A stretch of 64,000 nt of DNA from Siderastrea siderea (lineage: Eukaryota; Cnidaria; Anthozoa; Scleractinia; Rhizangiidae): positions 22,041,186 through 22,105,185 of the forward strand of contig OZ034968.1 of assembly GCA_964030785.1 (NCBI GenBank), written 5' to 3'. Position numbers and translations under genes: made by a program. The notes beneath the pieces are model-generated. The model was not told where the DNA came from. It searched no databases and worked only from the letters and a program-made list of their open reading frames with translations. The first letter of the stretch is position 1; every line of letters starts with the position of its first letter. This document shows, one piece after another, positions 21,445 through 34,684 of the stretch.

Positions 21445-22356
21445 ATGGATAAGCTGATATCCACCGTTAAAAGAAAGACGAGAACTTCAGGGTCTTCTGC
21501 CGATTCTGTGAGTTCACACGATGATAAGAAAAAGAGAGAAAGTTCAACTTCAGACGACACTATCCTGGAAACGTTCAATATGGCGGAAGGCTTAGCCGAA
21601 AAGGTCGACCTTATTCTTGCTAAACTGTCGAAGCTCGACAAACTTGACGCGATAGAACAAAGTCTTGATAGCCTCGCCTCTTCTATCTCAAGTATATATT
21701 TAAGAGTCCGTGAGTAAACTAGAGAGAGATGTCTCTCTGACCTCGAGTCCAAAGCCAAGACCACAGATCGTTCGATAAGTGAACTGAGACAGAGTTTGAA
21801 CTTTTGCGAAGAGATTTCAGATATGAAAAAGAACGCTTGCTGTTCGTCCAACACGGAGGAGTTGCGAAAGCAGATTTTGTATTTGGAAACCTACAATAGA
21901 AGGGAGAACCTAAAATTTGTCTGTATTCCAGAAAGAATTAATTCTGGCGATACCACTTCCGACGACAACGATGAATCAAGTGAGACTACGGCGGCAGTTA
22001 TTTACAAGTTCATGGAAGCCGAGCTATCGATGAAGGATCCACATAAGAAGATTGAATTTCAGCGACTTCATCGCCTGGGAAAACAGAGCAAGAATGGCCC
22101 ACGACCAATTCTGGCCAGATTTCTCCGCTATTCTGACCGCGAAGAGGTTCTGCAGCTAGCACAAAGTAAACTTAAAGATACTGACTTTGTTGTTTATGAA
22201 GATATCCCTAAGGAGCTCTACGACATGTGAAAAGCTCAGTTGAAGAAGTTCAAAGCTGCTATAAAAAAGGGTCTCAAAGCTTTCTTCAGCAAGGCTCAAC
22301 CCGATTGTCTATTTATCAATGGTAAATTTATCCCAGTAGATCAGCCATTTTCCTAA
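21445..22356 (+). pseudogene. L1-like ORF1p (RNA-binding nucleocapsid)
   Basis: The first part (MDKLISTVKRKTRTSG.., then LAEKVDLILAKLSKLDKLDA) is a basic leader and coiled coil. A TAA at 21715-21717 interrupts it. The second part has the RRM-like RRENLKFVCIPE and the C-terminal-domain motif IEFQRLHRLG.. PRPILARFLRYSDRE, as in L1/Tx1 ORF1 proteins. A TGA at 22228 precedes the last segment (KAQLKKFKAAIKKG to VDQPFS). ORF1p coats LINE RNA. Two stops make this copy dead. Confidence 0.7.
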
Positions 22357-22575
22357 CGCCCGCTTTCCTCTTGTTGTTATTGACACTTTTGCAAACTCTT
22401 TTCAAAATAATGCTGAAATATTCTTTTAGAACAATAGGCATGTACTCTCTATAATTTGCAATTAGTAATTTCTGTGAGCGTGTAAAAATGCTGGACGCTC
22501 GGAGGAGATAACGCCCATACAACCCGTCTGGGAGCTATGGGCATGTATCTTGTTGCACGTTGTTCTTTGTTCTGT

Positions 22576-22579
<4 letters not shown>

Positions 22580-22661
<82 letters not shown>
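22580..22661. repeat. (GT)n microsatellite
   Basis: About 41 uninterrupted GT units between ORF1 and ORF2 of the L1-like LINE. It accounts for the poly-Cys/Val and poly-His/Thr ORFs called over it. Confidence 0.95.
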
Positions 22662-22662
<1 letters not shown>

Positions 22663-23072
22663 TTCTTCCAGATGCCCTAAATTTAATTCCGCGTTACCGA
22701 TTGTTTTGTGATCATCTCTCTTTTTTCGCTTGGCCCCAATTCCTGTTGTGGCTGTTTCGTACAATTAGCACTTTTCATGAGCCTGGCTAATTACAATTTT
22801 AATCTGTTATCTCTGAATGCTCGAGGAATTCGTGATTTTCACAAGCATAAAGCAATTTTTACGTGGATTAAGAAACAAAAGACCGACATTGCTTTTTTTA
22901 CAAGAGACTTATAGCTCTGACGAAATTGTAAATCAATGGAAGTTTCAATAGCGTGGTAAAATGTTGTTTGCGCGCGGCACTAATCACAGTAGGGGTGTCC
23001 TTATTTTATTCAGTGATGAACTCCAGTTGGAAATTAAGAATGTGGTGGAGGATAAAGAGGGTTGATATATCT

Positions 23073-23074
<2 letters not shown>

Positions 23075-23121
<47 letters not shown>

Positions 23122-24464
23122 ATTTATAGAGCGCTATTTCTAGTGCTATCCAATAGCGCTTTACAATAATTTTAAAAATGTCACCAATAAAATTGATAAA
23201 ATTAAAACATAAAAATATCTGAAACATGAGAAAAATAAACTAACTAATAAAATAACTAAGCTGTAAAAATGAAAGAAAACTAAGAATCATTAAAACCTTT
23301 AAATGAAACTAACTAATTAACTAACTAACTTAACTAATTAACTAAGTAACTAACTAACTGACTAACTAAACTATCTGAATAACTAATTAACTGACTAACC
23401 AATAGTCTAATTATAAAATTTATTAAAAAGGTATGTCTTTATACAAGTCTTAAAATCTGATAGCGAGCCGGTCTCTACAAAAGAGAAGCACCTATGACCA
23501 TAACTTACTAACTTGACAGATGGTACTTTCAGTAAGTTTTTGGAGGAGGATCGCAGATTCCTGGTTGGTACATAAGGCTCTAGCAGTTCAGTAATGTAAC
23601 TAGGGGCCTGGCCGTTGAGCGCTTTGTAGGTCAAAAGTAATATCTTGTAATTTATGCACTGGCTAACTGGGAGCCAGTGTAGCTGCTTTAAGACAGGCTT
23701 GATGTGATCATACTTCCTTGTACGAGTAACAACGCGAGCCGCAGCATTCTGGACATTTTGTAGGCGATCTATCAGAAATTTAGGTAGTCCATGTAATAGC
23801 GAGTTGGCGTTATCTAGCTTAGATGTAATGAATGCGTGAACTAACTTTTCAGTGTCTGCTAAAGATAGACTGTTTCTTATCTTGCTAATGTTTCTAAGGT
23901 GGAAAAAACAGGCCTTGCAGGTACTGGTAACGTGCTTTTCTAGTGACATGTGCTCATCGAAGATAACTCCAATGTTCCTTGCAGAAGGAGATGGCTCGAT
24001 GTGTTCACCAGACACATCGACGTACTCTATTAATGGGGGTGGACGGTGTCGTGCGCTCAAGATCAATAGCTCCGTCTTTCCTCTGTTTAGTTTCAGCTTA
24101 TTGCACACCATCCACGAGTCGATCTCAGAAACACATGCTTCTATTTTAGCCATAGAACCGGGTTGTTCAGCATGGGTGGCCTTAAATGAGAGATAGAGCT
24201 GGGTGTCATCAGCGTAGAGATGGTAATTGAGTCCGTGCCGTTTGATGATGTCTCCGATGGGCGATGTGTATAGCAAGTACAGGATCGGCCCTAAAACTGA
24301 TCCCTGAGGAACACCGTAGCGAAGTTCTTTCATCTTTGACTTGGTTCCGTCAATCATCACAAACTGCTTTCGGTCTTGGAGATAGGATCGAAACCATTTT
24401 AGCGCATTTCCTTTCACGCCGTAGCGTTTTGCCATTCTTTCTAGTAGCAGCTCATGGTCGACGG
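23075..24464 (-). mobile_element. 5'-truncated L2/CR1-like LINE inserted in L1-like ORF2
   Basis: A target duplication TATCTTT lies at 23068-23074 and 24465-24471. On the - strand the element starts inside RT motif A and ends in an (ATT)n tail (23075-23119). Removing it rejoins the endonuclease reading frame of the host LINE (VVEDKEG... to ...FVEALIQD), which supports the boundaries. It is 1390 bp long. Confidence 0.8.
23407..24464 (-). CDS. C-terminal reverse transcriptase of the L2/CR1-like insertion
   Basis: Starting in motif A ([11 protein letters not shown]), the ORF keeps [25 protein letters not shown] and [10 protein letters not shown] (catalytic Asp pair near 24200). The thumb follows ([17 protein letters not shown]), then [20 protein letters not shown] and a C-terminal [12 protein letters not shown]. 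The open frame called further upstream (to 24633) is a chance extension through the flanking LINE. The copy lacks motif A's first Asp and everything N-terminal, so it is not active. The frame is intact, which suggests a fairly recent insertion. Confidence 0.8.
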
Positions 24465-27219
24465 TATCTTTGTCGAAGCACTTATCCAAGATTCTCCTTT
24501 TCTTTTTGTAAATCTTTACGCTCCAACGAAGAGCCACGAGCGATGTATTTTCTTTGACCGAGTTACGAAGTGTCTTGGAAGATATGAGTTTCGAACCCAA
24601 CTGCCAGTTTATCAGAGGCGGCGATTTCAACACTCATCTTGATTCCACTTATCTTGATAATTTAGGAGACAGAATTGAGTCCAAACCTTCTGTGAAAAAA
24701 ATTAAAGAAATAATGATCTCAAACGACCTTACCGACATTTGGAGAATTTGTAATTCCGACAAAAAACAATTTACTTGGACTCAAAAAAAATCCTTTAATA
24801 AGACGACGTTTGTAATACTGGTTCGTCAGCACGGAGATTCAAGGCGATGTTACGAAAACAAGTATAATTCCTGTCATAAAGGCGGACCATTCGGCAATTA
24901 CTCTGACGCTAAATAGTATAGATAGACAACCTTTTGGTCCTTCTTATTGGAAATTCAACTCTAATATTCAGTGAGATGACGCCGCTTACGTTCATCTCAT
25001 CACCTCAAAATATCCTGAGTCGCTAGATGAATTCAATGACGTAAATGACAAACGCGTCCTGTGGGATCTTATTTTAATTTTAAAGGTACAGGATAAGGCA
25101 GGTTTCAATCAAATGTGGCAAGGAAAAAGCTAGAGAACGTAGAAACCGTTTGGCCGAAACTGAACAGAAAATTAAGGAATGCGACTTGCTGTGCAATAGC
25201 AATCCCTCGGAAGAGAACCTTAACTACCTTGACGCTGCCAAATATGAGTATGAACTTCTGCACGACTACATTGTGCAAGGCAGCAAAGTTCAAAGATCGA
25301 GTGCCATCGAGAATCAACTGGTACGAAAAAGGTGCAAAGAATTCAAAATACTTTCTCAACTTAGAGAACATCAAATCTGGTAAGTCTGCCGTCCGTCGAC
25401 TTTTCGATTCTAAGGGAAGTATAACAGTTAACCCGCAAACCTTAATATATGAACTTAGAGACTATTACCAAAGTTTGTACAGTAACCAGGACTCTGATTT
25501 GAGTGAGGAGTTTTGTTCAGATTTCCTAGACAAAAACTACATACCGATTTTGAGTGAACACTCTAAGGCGGAATGCGAAGGAAAGCTTTCGTGTGCGGAA
25601 TGCTACAAAGCCCTCCTCATGTTTCCTGATGGCAAAGCTCCCGGGAACGATGTTCTTACTGCCAAGTTTTACAAGGGTTTTTGGAACTTACTTGGTCAAC
25701 AACTCATTGACTCCTTAAATTTTCTTTTGAGCACGGTGAGTTGTCTAACTCACAAAAACAAGCTATTATTCGACTGACTGATAACAAAGATAGAGACAGG
25801 AGATACATTAAGAACTGGCGACCGATTTCTCTTTTAAATGTTGATGTTAAGATTGCCTCGAAAGCCCTTGCCTTGCGCTTAGAAAAGGTCTTACCAGAGA
25901 TTGTAGATGGTGACCAGTACGCTTATGTCAAAAGTAGAACAATGTTCGATGCTGTTCGCACAATTGACGATGTTATGGAGTACACCAAAATTAAGCAATT
26001 ACCTGGAATTATGATTGCTTTTGATTTCGAAAAGGCTTTCGATTCATTAAGCTGGTCTTTTCTTGTTCAAAGCCTTGAAATCATTCAATTTTGGTGAATC
26101 TTTTATTGAAAGGGTTTCCGCACTCTACTCCGACACATCAAGTTGCATTTCGAACAATGGTTTCTCAACCCAGATGTTTGAAGTGCGAAGGGGTGTTAGA
26201 CAAGGCGATCCGCTGTCGGCTTACCTTTTCATCATCGCTCTAGGACAACGACATTAAAGGGATTACGGTTTAAAATATAGAAATGAAATTAGCAGGTTTC
26301 GCCTAGGACCTGACGACTTTCTTACAAGGCGTTAATTCTTTTGAATGTCTTTCCATAACGCTTTATAGATTTGAAATATGCTCTGGGTTGAAATTGAACG
26401 CCGAGAAAACTGAAGCTCTATGGCTTGCGAGTAACTACGAGAATGATGAACCCCATCAGCATCGAGAAGGTCAATGTACCCATAAATATTCTTGGAGTTT
26501 ATTTTACTTATGACTGTCGCCAAAAAACAAGAACTTAATTTCGATGAAATACTGACATCGCTATCTAAAACTTTGAAATGGTGGCAATGAAGAAATCTCA
26601 CTCTATTTGGAAAAATTCAAATTTTAAAGACTTTTGTCATTCCTAAATTTATGTTCCGCGCATCTCTCCTTTCCCTCACTAAAAATAAAATAAAACAAGT
26701 TAATTCTATTATCTATAACTTCATCTGGAAAGGGAGGAATAAAATCAAGCGCCTTGCCTTCATAACGACTATAAGGATGGCGGGTTGAGAATGCCTCATA
26801 TCCAATCACTGATTGACACACAACGCATTATGTGTCTAAAGAAATATTCTACAGATTATGAAAGCCCTTGGAAACAAATGCTCTCCTACTTCTTAAACGA
26901 TTACGGTGGTAAACTTCTGCATTGGAATATTAGCATTGATGATTTACCCGACTGCCTTCCAAATTTCTGCAAGGAATGTTTTGCTGTTTGGTCTAACCTG
27001 TTTTGACCCGCGAACGAGTTCTGAACCAGCTTTTATGGAACAATCAGTTCTTATCGGTGGAAAACCTGTTGTCTGCTGGAAACTTTTCTCTAGGGGCATA
27101 ATTTCTGTTCCTAATATTATGACAAACAATGGAAGCCTAAAACCCTGGTCCTGTTTTAAAGCGGAAGGGCTCAACTTCAATGACTGTAACGGCACCCGTG
27201 TGCCTTATAGTTTTCAATA

Positions 27220-27988
27220 GTTTTTTCTTGTATATTTTTAGCTTTAACCGCAATTTTGTCACAACTATTTTCCGCTAGTGATCACGTGCCTTTAGCCTTT
27301 GTATCGCGAAAACGTGTGTAATTTTCCATAAGGCTCACGGAAATTCGACGGGAACAACGGGAACCAATTATTGCTGTTTAACTCAGAACCTGCTAGAGCG
27401 TTCGCCCCAACACGTCCTATCATTCAGAATTGCTGTAAAAGTTGGCACAATAAACCTCAGCCTTGTGGAATCTGTGTGTCGTTTAGTTTTCTTGAGTTTC
27501 ACGGATCTCTCCGTCATCGGAGCTTCCGCCGCTACGGTCGAATTTATGTTCAAGACGAACTTTTACCAGAAGTTGAGGACCTAACAGCACTCAGCAGTGA
27601 GAAGTCAGAAAAGTCAGTAAGTCCAACCCTGGAAACACTTGGTCAGTCAAGCGAGGAATCCAAGTAAGTCTGTTCCATTATCCTAACTTAGCCGCAAGTA
27701 AAACTGAGAAGAAGAGACGAACACGTGCTTACCGAAGACCGGATGAATGGAGTATTGTTAAGAACTCAAACGCCACACAAAGAAGAATATTCACAAAAGT
27801 GAGCGATTACACCACTGGAGAGACTGGAGACGCAGCCAGCGACGTTACCTTATTAACCTTAGAAATTTAGATAGTTTGAGTTCGTAGCACGAACGAACTT
27901 TATTGCGTACACAATACAATCTTAGAAGAACAAAGGTGTCTTTGAGTCATCACTTTCCGAACGTTCGCCGAATACCAAAAGGTACGCC
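27220..27988 (+). other. Putative 5' LTR and leader of BEL/Pao element 1
   Basis: Non-coding stretch before gag. It probably contains the 5' LTR and the primer-binding region. I cannot mark the LTR end because no second LTR is available for comparison. Confidence 0.35.
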
Positions 27989-30069
27989 ATGAGCCACTCG
28001 GAAAAGGAGGATCAAAAAGCAAAACTTGCCGTTACACCCGACGAAACAACAGACACTGGTTTTAGCGAAACCATTTGTAGAAATGCCGCAGAAATTAGCA
28101 CAGAAACTTCTGAATTTTCTAAAGAAACTGAATTACCAAAAAAGCGCACAATAACTATGACAGAAAAAGGATTGGAGTTCCGTTCTGCGGTAAAAGAAAA
28201 ATTAGCGAGGGCGGCAAACAAAAACTTCCACGTTCTTGGTTAGTTCAAAAGACCGGAACATGATAGACGATAAAATAAAAGAATTGGTCACGCTCGCCGA
28301 AAAAACTGAGCTTGAATTATCTGCTTGGCTTGATTTGGAGAAGAACACTCCTAAAGCTGAGGTTATTACGGATTTACTCGTAACCGTAAAAGATTCCCTT
28401 CAAGGTGCTCGGAGCGCTGCGTTCAACAAACTAGCGTCTCTGGACAAAGAAGAAACTGCATCCGTTCGATCAACGTTGTCACGCAAGACAAATCGTTCTA
28501 AAACCCCGTCTAAAAGGTCAACTTCATCCGGCGGGTCGCTTTCTTCAAAGCAAACTCTGATAAGCGTGAAAGCAAGGCATGCCTCATTAGAACAAAAGAT
28601 CAGATTTAGCGATGCTATCGAAGAACAACAAAAGGCGCTAAATAAATTAAAACTCCAACAACAATTGAGTGAAACTTTAGCGGAGGAAGCCGTATATGAG
28701 GAGGCGTTGAAAGACGAATGTCTATTTGAACTTGAGGGGTTAGAATTACCAAACGAGACGGAACAGATGATAGATCGGTTCATGGCGCAACCAGAATTCG
28801 ATCCCAGATCTCTAAGTCCAACTGCCAGTTTGTTGTCAGCGGTAATTCCTAACACAGAGCACCCAGTTACATCATCTTCTGACACAGGACTCCCATCTGC
28901 GTCCAACCCTGCCACAGGACTCCCAGCTGTCTCATCCTCTGGTACAGGTCTCTCAACTGCCTCCATGCCTAACACAGGACACCTAGCTGCCCCCTAACCC
29001 TGGCACAGGATACCCAGCTGCCTCATCTTCTGGCACAGGACTCCTAGCTGCCTCCATGCCTTATATAGTTACCTCATCTCTCAATACAGGTCACCCAGCA
29101 ACTTCACAGTTCCCCGCCTTTTCTGTTGGTTCGGACAGCTTAAACACTTCGCAGCTATTAGTGTCGCAAACAACAAACAGCCTTACTGCTCCTAAGCTCT
29201 CCACAAATATAAGCACTTCAGTCACCCCAACTAAGTTGGCCTATGGCACGATTTATCCAGTTATTTCGTCAACCCACGAGCCCTTACACGCCAGTTTGAG
29301 TTTGGGAACTTCCCAGCATCCTTCAGGCGCGATTATTAGAAGCATGAATCCTGCGTTTCCGTCGGTCTACGAACTGCGTCCTGAGGCTGATGTATGCACC
29401 CCTAAGACTTCTCCGGCCACTGCATACCACGAGTTAAGGCCAAGTCCATTTCCCGTAAGACAGAATCACCCTCCACCGAGTGCAGACAGCGTCCATCAAA
29501 TCGCCGAGGCCATCGCCAAGGTTACTCAGTTACAGCGACTGCCACAAGCCAAGCCATCCGTCTTCAGAGGCGACGAGGTGGACACCAAGTTCTTTGTATG
29601 GGAGACAGCCTTCGACGCTCTCATTGATTCTGCACCCATCAGCGCTCAGCAGAAGCTTTATCTTCTCTATCAGCACCTAGATGGAAAAGCGAAAAAAGTC
29701 GTTGAGCAACTCCAATACATAGTCGGTGCAAACCCTGAAATTGCCTATAACGAAGCCAGAAAGAAACTTAAACAGCATTTCGGTCGCAGTGCAATCGTAA
29801 CCACAGACTTTGAGAAGAAACTTTCTGACTGGCCAAAGATTGCGAACAGTGACGCACAAGGCCTAAGAGACTTTGGCGACTTCCTACAACAAGTTGAAAT
29901 AGCAAAAATGCATTTACCGAGTTTGAAAATTTTTGAGTATCCTTCTAAGCTGCAAACATTGGTTGAAAAACTCCCTAGTTGGTTCCTAACCAAATGGTCA
30001 ATAAAGGTTCAAACTTTGCAACAAGAAAAAGGCTGCGACGCATTTCCGCGTTTTTTTCCGAGTTTGTAG
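27989..30069 (+). pseudogene. BEL/Pao element 1 gag region
   Basis: Three overlapping or adjacent frames make up a gag: MSHSEKEDQKAKLAV to about 28243, a frameshift into a helical segment (28250-28996, DDKIKELVTLAEKTE, rich in Lys/Glu), a stop, then 29056-30069. The last carries the DUF1759-type capsid block: PSVFRGDEVDTKFFVWETAF, KLYLLYQHLDGKAKKVVEQL and LKQHFG. A Pro/Ser/Thr/Gly-rich repeat lies between. Two frameshifts and one stop mark it as broken. DUF1759 and DUF1758 are typical of BEL/Pao polyproteins. Confidence 0.7.
28855..29060 (+). repeat. In-frame minisatellite in gag (about 33-bp unit)
   Basis: Repeats of a unit encoding roughly TGLPA(A/V)SS, with variants such as CTGGCACAGGACTCCCAGCTG, about six times. 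One unit carries the TAA that ends the 28250-28996 frame. It is probably a length-variable linker in the gag protein. Confidence 0.7.
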
Positions 30070-33000
30070 ACGAAGTGACCTTTCACGCGGATCGCATGAA
30101 CATTCCGCAAATATTTCATCATGGACAGACCGCGGCTAATTCTACTTCAACCAGCTCTCAGCCACGCAGGAAGTTACCAGGATCTACCACATTGACCTCA
30201 AAAACAGGCAATGCAAATCAAACCCCGTTCCCCGAATCAAAGAAAGAAACTTCTGCAAAGAAATACACCGAAAACTCTTCAGTTGTTAACAAACTGTGTC
30301 TCTTTCACAAAAAAAAGACCCACACACTAAATGAGTGCCAGAAGTTTCGCGAACTGAGCTTAGATGACAGAAGAGAGTTTTTTAACAAAAACAAACTATG
30401 TTTCAAGTGCATGGCTTCCGACAAGCATTTCGCCGAAAATTGCGATCAGAACCCACAACAATGTGAAATGTGCCAGAAAAAACACCTTACAGCTATGCAC
30501 AACGAGACAAAGCCGTCAGATAGTGAGAATAAATCCACAGCTTGCACGCAAGTCTGCGGGAGGGAGGAATCCGGTCGATCGTGTGCTAGGATCGTCCTAG
30601 TGAAAGTATCTCACCAGTCGAACCCGAATCAGGAATTAACTACGTACGCGGTCCTAGACGACCAGTCCACCGACGTGTTCATCTCTGACGCTTTATTAGA
30701 AAAACTAGAAGTAGACGCACTGGAGCTCGACCTACAAGTTAACACAATTGTCGGCTCAAACACCATTAGGACAAGAAAGGTCACCGGGGTCTACCTTCAG
30801 GACATCGAGCACGAGTACGGACCAATCAAAGTCCCCTTTGCCTATACAAGGGAGTTCATCCCGGCTTCACATGAGGACATCGCCACCCCACATGTAGCCA
30901 GTCAGTGGAAGCACTTGTCTAAGATCGCCGACAAGTTTCACCACCGTGCAGACGTCGACATTGGCTTACTTATTGGTCGAAATGTTCCAGGGGCCTTTCA
31001 ACCAATGAACGTCATATCCGGTCAAGAGGATGAACCCTGGGCGGAACAGTACAAGTTCGGCTGGACGATAATTGGGCGCGTATGCAAGGATAAGCCCTCA
31101 CAATCAACATCAGCGTCAGTAAATCGAGTAACCGTGGAAAGAGAAACGCTCCTGGGCCGCGCAATAGAAACACCTAAGACACATCCTTTCATCAGCCCCA
31201 CATTATCTTCCAAGGACATGACAAGTCCAAAACAAGTACGCGAAATGATGGAACTCGATTACAGCGAAATTCACCATAGTCGCAAGATTTGTGGAACTGA
31301 GCAAACTGAGTCTATGGAAGACAAACGCTTTAGAGAAATACTAGACAAAGGCCTGCACAAGAATAGAAATGGTAACTGGGAGGCACCGCTACCTTTCAAA
31401 ACAGATGCTATCACCCTACCTAACAATAGAAAGCACTGTCTGAGAAGACTTCTCTCTCTCAAGAGAAAGCTCTTAAACGATGACAAGTTGAAGTCGGATT
31501 ACTTAGCCTTTATGAAGAAGACACTCGATAACGGCCATGCTTGTCGAATCCCCGCAGATCAGTTGAGCACAACAGCAGGCAAGGTTTGGTATCTCCCTCA
31601 CTTCAATGTCTACCATCCGCGGAAGCCTGATCAAATCCGAGTCGTGTTTGACTGCAGTGCTGTCTTCGAAAACGAGTCACTGAACAAGCATCTGCTCCAC
31701 GGACCAGATCAACTGAACTCCCTGATAAGTGTACTCACTCGATTTCGTAAAGAAGAAGTAGCCTTCACCTGTGACATTGAACAAATGTTCCACAGCTTCT
31801 ACGTTAATTTTGACGACAAAGATTTTCTTCGGTTTCTGTGGTTTGAAAGTAATGATCTTTCAAACCCGATCATTGAATACCGAATGAACGTACACCTCTT
31901 CGGTGCAGCTTCATCCCCTGGAGTGGCGAACTTCTGTCTTCACCGAACAGCGGAAAATCACAGGCAAGAGTTCGGCGACCAGGCGTCAGACTTTCTCCAC
32001 AGAGATTTTTACGTAGACGATGGTCTTAAATCCGTCCCTACAGCAGAGCAAGCCCTCGAGCTGATCAAGAATACACAGTCCTTGTGTGCAAGCGACAACC
32101 TGCGCCTCCAACCGCAAGGAGGTTCTCGAAGCTTTACCGGCTGAAGACCGCGCAAAAGATCTCAAGAACTTAGACCTTAGACACGACAACATGCCAGTTC
32201 AGAGGTCGCTCGGTACGTACTGGTGCATTGAGTCAGACACCTTTGGATTCCGTATTGAATTGGGAGAAAAACCTGTAACTCGGCGGAGGATCCTCTCCAC
32301 CATAAGTTCAGTTTATGATCCCCTAGGAGCTGTATCGTCCGTCATACTAGTCGGCAAACAGATACTACAAGCACTCTGTCGTCAGAATGTCAACTGGGAT
32401 GACCCGGTACCTGAGGATATTCTCCCACTATGGGAGAAATGGCGGACAGAGCTACCCCTACTTCAAACGCTTACGTTTCCCCGATGTCTTAAGCCACCAG
32501 GTTTTGGCGACCCTATTCGCACCGAGATCCATAGCTTCTCAGATGCAAGTGACACCGGTTTGGGCCAGATCTCGTATCTACGCATGATCAATCAGAAGAA
32601 CGAAGTTCATGTTAGCTTCCTCATGGCAAAATCCAGAGTCGCTCCACTCAAGCCAATATCTATACCTCGCCTAGAGTTAACGGCAGCTGTTATCTCCGTC
32701 AATGTAGCTACTATGCTCAAGAGTGAACTTGACATTGAAAACATTGCTTGTTATTACTACACCGACTCCGAGATCGTAATCGGATACATCAACAGTGACG
32801 CGCGCCGTTTCCATGTCTACGTTGGTAACCGGGTGCAGCACATCCGAGACCATAGCGCTCCGGAAGACTGGTTCCATGTACGAGGAAAAGAGAACCCGGC
32901 TGATGAAGCCTCTCGTGGTTTGACAGCGAGAGAATTATTGGAGAACAGCCGCTGGTTTAAAGGACCGCAGTTCCTCTCGCAACAAGATCCACTACCCTTT

Positions 33001-34684
33001 CAAACCCAGCCTACGGGTACACTGGATCCATCGGATAATGAAGTTAGAAAGGATACGACATCCATTTTAGCCTCCAAGATTGATAAATGCAAGACTCTTC
33101 AAACCTATCCCGAAGCGTTGAAACCTGACCGTTTCAATCATTTCTCTTCACTCAACCGCCTAAAACCATGCATCGTTCGTATTCAGAGGGTGATTGAAAG
33201 ATTGAGATCGAACAAACAACACAACTGGCGTCCAAAAGGAGGACCCCCGACTGTGCAAGAGCTATCCCAAGCTGAGAAAGTTGTTTTGAGATCATTACAG
33301 CATAATCATTTCAAATCAGAGATCATAACTTTGAGTGAGCTTGATGGCAATGAGAGCCAATTTCAAGAGCGCCAGACTGCGCGCAAAAGAAACAAGATTG
33401 TCAAGTTAAGCAGCAATCTTCACAAACTGGACCCGTTTGTCGATGAAGAAGGACTACTTAGAGTTGGCGGCCGTCTCAAGAGTTCTACTTCCCCTTACGA
33501 AGTCAAACACCCCCTTATCGTACCAAAGAACAGCCACGTGACCAGTCTTCTCGTACGCCAGTTTCATCACAGGAAGCAGCATCACCAAGGTTACGGCATG
33601 ACACACAACGCTATCCGTCAAGCTGGATTCCACATTATCAATGGGCGTTCGGTAGTTTCCCACATGGTCGCTAAGTGTGTTGTATGCCGCAAGGTACGAG
33701 GCCGCAGTCAAGACCAGAAAATGGCAGACCTTCCAAGTGAGTGTGTCACACCAGCTCCCCCATTTACGTACACTGGAATGGACACAAGGAAGGCCGGAAG
33801 GAGCTAAAACGCTGGGGCCTAATATTCACGTGCCTCGCCTCTCGTGCCATACACCTGGAAACTCTCAATGACATGACAACTGATTCCTTCTTGAATACAC
33901 TGAGGCGCTTTATCAGTCGCAGAGGCAAAGTGCGCGAGCTCAGGTCCGACCAAGGCACTAATTTCGTAGGAGCAAGGAATGAACTCAGTGCTGCACTCCA
34001 AGAACTCGACACTACGTCTATCAAAGATTATTTATCATCAGAGGACTGCGACTTGATCGATTTCAATCTCAACGTTCCCCGTGCTTCTGATATGGGAGGT
34101 ATTTGGGAGCGTCAAATACGCACAACACGATCAGTCCTGTCATCCCTACTACAAGAACATGGTAAACAGCTCGACGATGAGGCACTGCGCACCCTGATGA
34201 CTGAAGCTGAAAGCATCGTCAACTGTCGTCCTCTGACAGTGGAAAACTGACGGATCCACTGGCGTCAGAGCTACTGACCCCAAATCACCTGCTGACTTTG
34301 AAGACGCAGATTGTGCTACCTCCACCTGGCAAATTCGACCCCCCAGACCTATATTCTCGCAAGAGATGGCGCAGAGTCCAGTACCTTGCCAACCAACTCT
34401 GGCTGCGCTGGCAAAGGGAATACTGTACCCTACTTCAAAGCCACCAGAAATGGACCACCCCCAAAAGATGCATGAAGCCTGGAGACGTGGTTCTACTCTG
34501 TGATGATGAGTTACCAAGAAACCGGTGGCCTCTTGCCGTGGTCACAAAGGTTTTTCCCAGCAAGGACCATCTCGTGCGAAACGTTGAGATTACGATAACC
34601 AAGGACGGACAAGGGAAATTCTTTGAAAGACCAGTACAGAAGCTCGTGTTGCTGTTAGCCACGGAGGACAATCATGAGAACTGA
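29979..34684 (+). pseudogene. BEL/Pao element 1 pol (protease, RT, RNase H, integrase)
   Basis: Domains in order: CCHC-type knuckles (CFKCMASDKHFAENC), aspartic protease (TYAVLDDQSTDVFIS), RT core with DIEQMFHSFYV and FYVDDGLKSV, RNase H (FSDASDTGLG, TDSEIVIGYI, NPADEASRG) and integrase (CVVCRKVRG, TGMD, RSDQGTNFVGARNE). The C-terminal domain is PGDVVLLCDDELPRNRWP. Frames change near 32100 and 33780, and a stop follows LTVEN at 34248-34250. Near 33780 the integrase loses several residues after its first catalytic Asp (TGMD). This element cannot transpose itself. Confidence 0.8.

Larger units (their letters stand above)
22778..27184 (+). pseudogene. L1/Tx1-like ORF2 (endonuclease and reverse transcriptase), fragmented
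   Basis: The endonuclease starts FNLLSLNARGIRDFHK. One extra T shifts the LQETYSSDE segment out of frame, and it breaks at 23074. It resumes at 24472 with [19 protein letters not shown] and GGDFNTHLD, then TDIWRICNSDKKQFTWTQ. RT motifs follow across several frames: DGKAPGNDVLTAKFYK, NWRPISLLNVDVKIASKALA, MIAFDFEKAFDSLSW and VRRGVRQGDPLSAYLFII. The GVRQGDPLS and FDFEKAFDS signatures fit the L1/Tx1 clade. At least five frameshifts are present. The next piece is beyond the BEL insertion. Confidence 0.7.

Noticed and set aside
22462..22790. Poly-(His-Thr) and poly-(Cys-Val) ORFs
   Set aside because: They arise entirely from the (GT)n microsatellite.
24465..24633. N-terminal extension of the - strand RT ORF at 23407-24633
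   Set aside because: Beyond 24464 the frame runs antisense through the host L1-like endonuclease; the TATCTTT target duplication marks the real boundary.
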